Assembly: GCA_002742765.1 (NCBI GenBank)
Contig: DLUF01000102.1
Location: 1 to 35,812 of the forward strand
Length of the DNA stretch: 35,812 nucleotides
Origin: Sulfurospirillum sp. UBA12182
GTDB taxonomy: Bacteria; Campylobacterota; Campylobacteria; Campylobacterales; Sulfurospirillaceae
Direction: 5' to 3'
Positions within the stretch are counted from its first letter, which is position 1. The number at the start of each line of letters is the position of its first letter. Made by a program: the position numbers and the translations under genes. This document shows positions 31,838-35,812 of this stretch, one piece after another. The notes under the pieces are model-generated. The model was given only the letters and a program-made list of their open reading frames with translations. It was not told the origin of the DNA and searched no databases.

Positions 31838-32462
31838 TTTAGAAGGACTTTATCTTATCACAGATGAGATACTTACACCAAAGCAGACTCTATTTTCTCA
31901 AGTAGAAAAAGCTCTCAAAGCGGGAGTAAGAATCATTCAATTAAGAGATAAGACAAGCTCAGATGAAGAACTTGAAGAAGTAGCTGATTTTCTTCAAACA
32001 CTTTGTGTCCGATATGATGCTCTTTTTGTGATGAACGATAGAGTAGAGTTAGCTATAAACAATAGATTAGAAGCTTTACATGTAGGAGAAAGTGATTATG
32101 CAAGACTTCCTTATATTAGAGAAAATTTTCATGGTATTTTAGGTGTTTCCTGCTATGGAGATTTGACAAAAGCAAAAGAATTAGAGACTTTAGGAGTAGA
32201 TTATGTTGCTTTTGGCTCTTTTTATCCCTCAAAAACAAAGCCAAATTCTAAGGTAGTTGATAAAAATATTCTACTTGAAGCGAAACAAACTTTAAAAATC
32301 CCAATCTGTGCCATAGGGGGAATAGTTTTGGAAAATTTAGAAGATTTATTGTTTTACAAACCTGATATGATTGCTGTAATTAACGATATTTGGATAGATA
32401 AAAATATAGAAGAAAAGATAAAAAACTATAATCAAATTATTTATCAAAAGGAGAGTGTGTGA
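31830..32462 (+). CDS. thiE: Thiamine-phosphate synthase
   Basis: ThiE joins HMP-PP and thiazole phosphate to thiamine phosphate. The 210-residue TIM-barrel protein has LYLITDE, VRIIQLRDKTSSDEEL (pyrophosphate and metal binding), FVMNDRVELAI, ALHVGESD, GVSCYG, YVAFGSFYPSKTKP and ICAIGGI. All are standard ThiE positions. ATG 31830 lies within the thiD end and GTG of the next gene overlaps its TGA, so the three genes are coupled. One TACATGTA copy encodes the His-Val of ALHVGES. Confidence 0.94.
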   Translation: MVNLEGLYLITDEILTPKQTLFSQVEKALKAGVRIIQLRDKTSSDEELEEVADFLQTLCVRYDALFVMNDRVELAINNRLEALHVGESDYARLPYIRENFHGILGVSCYGDLTKAKELETLGVDYVAFGSFYPSKTKPNSKVVDKNILLEAKQTLKIPICAIGGIVLENLEDLLFYKPDMIAVINDIWIDKNIEEKIKNYNQIIYQKESV

Positions 32463-33340
32463 AAGATATCAAGATAGCTTTAGAATGGTTTCTAAATCCT
32501 GACCATCTACCATTTATAGTCGGAATCCAAAGTGGTATCTACTTACAAAATGGTTTTGATGTAAAACTTATTGTACCTCATGAGCATTATGATGGATTTG
32601 ATGCCTTAGAAAAAGGTTTAATCGATTTACATGTAAATGAACCAATCCATCTTTTTGAGCATTATAAAGAGGGAATTAAATCTCTTGGCTGCTACTTTGA
32701 AACGAGAGGTGGAATTATGATAAAAAAAAGTAGTGTTGAAAAGTTATATTCCAATGAAAAAATCACTATAACTACACCAGCTGCAAACAATGTTACAAAC
32801 AAAATAGGATTTGAAATTCTAAAACGATATGCTCAAAAAGAAGGATTTAGGCTTGATGAGGAAAATGTAGAGTTTATACAAACAGATTTCTATCATCTAA
32901 AAAATTTAAAAAGTGGAAAGTTTGATGCTGCATGGCTTTGTTTTTACAATTTTGAAGGAATTGAAGCAAAAGAAGAAAATTTTGATAATCTCTTTATTGA
33001 TCAATTCGTAAGTCCATATCCACATTTTAGTGCATTAGAAATTATCACAAATGAAAAAATTCTAAATGAAAAAAAAGAAAACATAGAAGAGTTTTTAACA
33101 ATTACAAAAAGTATTATATCTGATTTACCTAAAGATATAGAAAGAGCTAAAGAGTGTTATTATGGCTATTCTAAAGAAGTTAAGACAGATTTGATGGATA
33201 AAATAATAGAAGATACAATTATGAGATTTTATTTTGATTTTTCTGCTAATGCTCAAAAATGGAAAGAGTTGTATAAACTGCTTGAAGACTTTGGCTTTGT
33301 AAAATTAACAGCTGAAAAATACGATAAAATTTGGAATTAA
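32459..33340 (+). CDS. Thi5/NMT1-like pyrimidine protein, apparently cytoplasmic
   Basis: The 293 residues have the periplasmic-binding-protein fold of the NMT1/THI5 group: KIALEWFLNPDHLPFIVGIQSG at the very N terminus (given as region 4-25), GFDVKLIVPHEHYDGFDALEKG, LIDLHVNEPIHLFE and FDAAWLCFYNFEGI. Relatives are ThiY, which binds thiamine pyrimidine precursors for an ABC importer, and yeast Thi5, which makes HMP-P from PLP and its own active-site His. This protein starts directly with the first strand and has no signal peptide, and no permease or ATPase follows. A His falls near the Thi5 active-site His (EPIH), but I see no Thi5-like CCCFC motif. It follows thiD and thiE in one operon. The GTG start has AAAGGAG upstream. 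Confidence 0.75.
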   Translation: MKDIKIALEWFLNPDHLPFIVGIQSGIYLQNGFDVKLIVPHEHYDGFDALEKGLIDLHVNEPIHLFEHYKEGIKSLGCYFETRGGIMIKKSSVEKLYSNEKITITTPAANNVTNKIGFEILKRYAQKEGFRLDEENVEFIQTDFYHLKNLKSGKFDAAWLCFYNFEGIEAKEENFDNLFIDQFVSPYPHFSALEIITNEKILNEKKENIEEFLTITKSIISDLPKDIERAKECYYGYSKEVKTDLMDKIIEDTIMRFYFDFSANAQKWKELYKLLEDFGFVKLTAEKYDKIWN

Positions 33341-33352
33341 AAGGAGTAAAAG

Positions 33353-33625
33353 ATGTTAAAAGAGTTACTTTATACAGGTATCGGAGCAGTGAGTGTTCTT
33401 AAAGAAAAAGTTACCGAAGAGGTAAAAAAACTAGAAGAAAAAGGAAAAATCAACACTCAAGATGTTAAGAGTTTCTTAGATTCAATCGAAGAAAAAGGAA
33501 GAGTTGAAGATGAGAAGATAAAACAAAAAATCAAAGAGAGCCTAAAAGAGATTATAGATGAGTTAGGGCTTGCGACAAAAGAAGATATCGAAGCATTGAG
33601 AAAGGATATTTCATCAAAAAGCTAA
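33353..33625 (+). CDS. Phasin-like small helical protein
   Basis: This 90-residue, highly charged helical protein begins MLKELLYTGIGAVSVLKEKV, continues with LEEKGKINTQDVKSFLDSIEEKG and ends with an amphipathic helix and EIIDELGLATKEDIEALRKDI. The pattern resembles PhaI/PhaF-type phasin-family or polyhydroxyalkanoate-regulator phasins, which coat granules; many such proteins occur in bacteria without PHA, so function is open. ATG 33353 follows AAAAGGAG. It lies immediately before the UbiB-like gene, whose coding region may begin inside its 3-prime end; phasin-like and AarF/UbiB genes are neighbours in several genomes. Confidence 0.7.
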   Translation: MLKELLYTGIGAVSVLKEKVTEEVKKLEEKGKINTQDVKSFLDSIEEKGRVEDEKIKQKIKESLKEIIDELGLATKEDIEALRKDISSKS

Positions 33626-33669
33626 GATTTTTTTCCCTCAAAAGGGTTTACGCTGTTTTTCTTTTTTTA

Positions 33670-35154
33670 TTGAGTATATATCTTGTTATAAAGAAAAAAG
33701 AGAGCTTTTTGGGTTTAAAACCTTTAAATCCTAAAAAACTCCACGATACTATCGTTTATCTAGGGGCAAGTTTTATCAAGCTTGCCCAAGTCTTAGCTAC
33801 TAGGGCTGATTTTTTTTCCAAAGAGTATATAGAGGAGTTAAAAAATCTTCATGATAAATTACCCATGATGAATGATGAGGATTTTTTATATGTATATCAC
33901 AAAGCCTTTGATGAAATGACTTTTGATAGTTTTGAAAAAAAGCCCATTGGTTCAGCTTCCATAGGTCAAGTTCATATAGCTTACAAAGATGGCAATAAAT
34001 TAGCAGTAAAGCTAAGAAGAAGAGGGATAAAAGACCAAGTTGAAGCTGATATACTTATCATCACTTTTTTCAATAAAATCTTTCAACCCTTTTTCTCTTT
34101 TTATACAAAAAATTCGATCGATTCAGTTATCAGTGAGTTTTCAAAGATGATTATAGAAGAGGTTTCTTTAACACAAGAGTTGCAAAATCTCAAAAAATTC
34201 TCATCTATTTATGCAGATAAAGGTATAAAATTCCCTCAGATATATGAGAAATTGTGTAGTGATGATGCTTTAGTTATGAGCTTTGAAGAGGGGTTTCGCT
34301 TTGATGATAAAGTAAATATCTTGGCTCATAAGATTGACTTTCATAAAGTAATCAAAAATTTAGTAGATTTTTATACGACACAGATGCTTATAAACGGCTT
34401 TTTTCATGCCGACCCACACCCTGGTAATATCCTTATTACAAAAGAGAGTGAGATAGTGATGTTGGATTTTGGGATGGTAAAAACAGTTCCAAATGACATA
34501 AGAATAGCTATAATAGAACTTTTAAAAGCTGCCAATGAAAAAAATTATGAACTTTACATAAGTGCTAGTAAACGTTTAGGAACTATCGCTTATGAAGCTC
34601 CTACTGGTGAGTTGGCAAGTTTTACCGAAAAGATGTTTGAGATTTTTTCAAATGACAATCTCTCTAGTGAGTCTATGCAAAAACTAGCTTTTGAAGTTTT
34701 AGAAACAACGAGGGATTTTCCTTTTAAACTTCCTAGTGATGCCATCTATATCTTACGAGTTAGTGCGATTATAGAAGGACTTGGAACAACATATATAGAA
34801 AATTTCAATGGCGTAAAAGATATCCTACCGATTTTAAATCAAAATTTACCAAAGGCATTAGGAACTGGTGAGAGTATCATTGAAACTATAATTGATGAGA
34901 TAAAAGATATCCCTTTTATCATCAAAGACATAAAAACAGTTGTAAAAAAAGCAAGTCAAGGAGAGTTAAATGTTGAACTCTCAAAAATGCAATTAGAATG
35001 GATAGCAAAAGTTTTAAAAGAGCATTTACGTTCATATATGTTTTCTTTTGCATTACTAATCGCTAGTTTTTATCTTTTACTTTATGATGCACAGTTGAAA
35101 GAAGTTTCCTTAGTACTTTTTATTTTTGGTTTATTTCGATTGATATACAAATAA
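33670..35154 (+). CDS. ubiB: AarF/UbiB (ABC1) family atypical kinase; true start probably further upstream
   Basis: UbiB-family proteins are atypical kinases or ATPases needed for quinone synthesis or lipid handling. The protein has SFIKLAQVLATRADFF (the KxGQ motif, here K-L-A-Q), GSASIGQVHIAY with a Lys in AVKLRRRG, HADPHPGNIL (catalytic loop), VMLDFGMVK (metal Asp) and C-terminal membrane helices (about 455-490). TTG 33670 is the first standard start in the frame but has no ribosome site and cuts off a hydrophobic stretch (KRVYAVFLFLLSIYLVIKK) typical of the family. The frame is open back to TGA 33559-33561 with no ATG, GTG or TTG. ATC 33613, with AAGGA 6-7 bases upstream, would give an N terminus reading MKKLRFFSLKRVYAV. 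The gene symbol marks the family only. Confidence 0.85.
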   Translation: MSIYLVIKKKESFLGLKPLNPKKLHDTIVYLGASFIKLAQVLATRADFFSKEYIEELKNLHDKLPMMNDEDFLYVYHKAFDEMTFDSFEKKPIGSASIGQVHIAYKDGNKLAVKLRRRGIKDQVEADILIITFFNKIFQPFFSFYTKNSIDSVISEFSKMIIEEVSLTQELQNLKKFSSIYADKGIKFPQIYEKLCSDDALVMSFEEGFRFDDKVNILAHKIDFHKVIKNLVDFYTTQMLINGFFHADPHPGNILITKESEIVMLDFGMVKTVPNDIRIAIIELLKAANEKNYELYISASKRLGTIAYEAPTGELASFTEKMFEIFSNDNLSSESMQKLAFEVLETTRDFPFKLPSDAIYILRVSAIIEGLGTTYIENFNGVKDILPILNQNLPKALGTGESIIETIIDEIKDIPFIIKDIKTVVKKASQGELNVELSKMQLEWIAKVLKEHLRSYMFSFALLIASFYLLLYDAQLKEVSLVLFIFGLFRLIYK

Positions 35155-35163
35155 AGGCAAAAA

Positions 35164-35802
35164 ATGGAAGATTTATCGAGTATGAGAAAAGAGTATACAC
35201 AGTTTTCTTTAAATCTTGAAGACCTAAATCAAGACCCAATTGTACAGTTTGATAACTGGTTTAGTGCTGCAAAAGAAGCAAAATTGATAGAGCCAAATGC
35301 TTTTACTTTGAGTACAGTAGGGCTTGATTTGAAGCCAACAAGCAGAACAGTTTTACTCAAAATGTACTCCAAAGAAGGTTTTGTCTTTTTTTCAAACTAT
35401 ACAAGTGTTAAAGCTAAACAGATAGAAGAAAACCCAAATGTTGCAGCTCATTTTGCTTGGCTTGGACTAGAGAGACAAGTACGGATAGAAGGAAGCATTG
35501 AAAAAATTTCAACTGCGCAATCTCTCAAATACTTCTTATCACGTCCTAAAGAGTCTCAGATAGGAGCTTGGGTTTCAAATCAGAGTCAAGTTGTGGATTC
35601 TAAAAGTGTTTTAAAAGCAAAGTTTGAAAATTTGAAAGAAAAATTTTTGAACAAACAAGTTCCCCTTCCAGATTTTTGGGGTGGATATATCATAAAGCCA
35701 GAAAAAATCGAGTTTTGGCAAGGTGGAAAGAATAGACTTCACGATAGATTTTTGTATACCAAAGTAGAATCTTCATGGAAGATAGAGCGTCTTTGCCCAT
35801 AA
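35164..35802 (+). CDS. pdxH: Pyridoxamine 5-prime-phosphate oxidase
   Basis: PdxH uses FMN and oxygen to oxidise pyridoxine or pyridoxamine phosphate to PLP. The 212-residue length is standard. Landmarks are the N-terminal MRKEYTQFSL, DPIVQFDNWFSAA, TSRTVLLKMYSKEGFVFFSNY (about 58-78, as region; FMN binding), ERQVRIEGSIEKI, SRPKESQIGAWVSNQSQ and the substrate region WGGYIIKPEKIEFWQGG followed by RLHDRFLY. It follows the UbiB-like gene by 9 bases with a modest AAAGGCAAAA site. An oxygen-dependent PLP salvage step fits a micro-aerobic organism. Confidence 0.95.
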   Translation: MEDLSSMRKEYTQFSLNLEDLNQDPIVQFDNWFSAAKEAKLIEPNAFTLSTVGLDLKPTSRTVLLKMYSKEGFVFFSNYTSVKAKQIEENPNVAAHFAWLGLERQVRIEGSIEKISTAQSLKYFLSRPKESQIGAWVSNQSQVVDSKSVLKAKFENLKEKFLNKQVPLPDFWGGYIIKPEKIEFWQGGKNRLHDRFLYTKVESSWKIERLCP

Positions 35803-35804
35803 AA

Positions 35805-35810
35805 AAGGAG
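35805..35810 (+). promoter_or_regulatory. Ribosome binding site of the next gene
   Basis: AAGGAG starts three bases after the pdxH stop and lies two bases from the window edge, so another plus-strand gene begins just outside. Confidence 0.6.
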
Positions 35811-35812
35811 AT

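Larger units (their letters stand above)
2811..32637. repeat. Iterated palindrome TACATGTA / TTTACATGTAAA, 23 copies
   Basis: TACATGTA starts, read by eye, at 2812, 4027, 4109, 4574, 9589, 10895, 13953, 14277, 14370, 14912, 16540, 17371, 18713, 20614, 23567, 23774, 24104, 24905, 25028, 25612, 30409, 32077 and 32628. Nine are the full 12-mer TTTACATGTAAA (starting at 13951, 14275, 14368, 17369, 23565, 23772, 24102, 24903, 32626). With about one third G+C, roughly 1.3 copies of the 8-mer and far below one of the 12-mer are expected. Twenty lie in genes and three between genes. Fifteen genic copies read TTA-CAT-GTA (Leu-His-Val) on either strand. None falls in rsmH, ftsL, the RND gene, lolA or secA. 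Confidence 0.8.

Overview
The window is 35.8 kb of AT-rich, tightly packed bacterial chromosome. It most likely comes from a free-living Campylobacterota (Epsilonproteobacteria), probably a Sulfurimonas-type sulfur oxidiser. The main reasons are two gene neighbourhoods I know from Helicobacter and relatives (bioA next to a PpiD-like protein and ftsA; lolA-secA-lolC/E), many TTG and GTG starts, and stop/start overlaps. I see no rRNA, tRNA, CRISPR array, insertion sequence or prophage gene. Species assignment is inference.

Layout. 1-2180 (minus): ftsA (cut by the left edge) and a ppiD-like periplasmic chaperone. 2283-4124 (plus): bioA and a small serine hydrolase that carries a frameshift. 4138-5171 (minus): a STAS-like protein and a class II aldolase relative that has lost its metal ligands. 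5254-10738 (plus): rsmH, an ftsL-like gene, an RND permease without partners, and rmuC, each overlapping the next. 10928-13584 (plus): two duplicated rhodaneses, an HdrD/GlpC-like iron-sulfur protein and a TVP38/TMEM64 membrane protein. 13572-15826 (minus): a nucleotidyltransferase-glycosyltransferase fusion and a methylthioribose-kinase-like protein. 15827-16307: a control region with a three-copy operator-like motif and a decayed winged-helix gene. 16308-21700 (plus): a 995-residue radical SAM / ArsM-like methyltransferase / DUF5714 fusion followed by a NitT/TauT-type ABC importer. 21655-24250 (minus): a C_GCAxxG_C_C protein and a lipoprotein with two peptidoglycan-hydrolase domains. 24271-26606 (plus): a Pif1-like helicase and two poorly known small proteins. 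26607-31017: lolA (minus), secA and lolC/E (plus). 31082-35802 (plus): thiD, thiE, a Thi5/NMT1-like protein without signal peptide, a phasin-like protein, a UbiB-family kinase and pdxH.

The most interesting block is about 10.9-21.7 kb. An ArsM-type methyltransferase fused to a radical SAM domain, a sugar kinase of the 5-thioribose type, a nucleotidyltransferase fused to a glycosyltransferase, and a TVP38/TMEM64 protein together resemble a pathway for an arsenosugar-like (5-deoxy-5-substituted ribose) metabolite. The kinase and the fused transferase could activate and transfer the modified ribose. This is inference from family membership and neighbourhood.

A second signal runs across gene boundaries. 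The palindrome TACATGTA, often extended to TTTACATGTAAA, occurs 23 times by eye, about 17 times the composition-based expectation, mostly inside genes in the Leu-His-Val reading frame. It behaves like a highly iterated palindrome.
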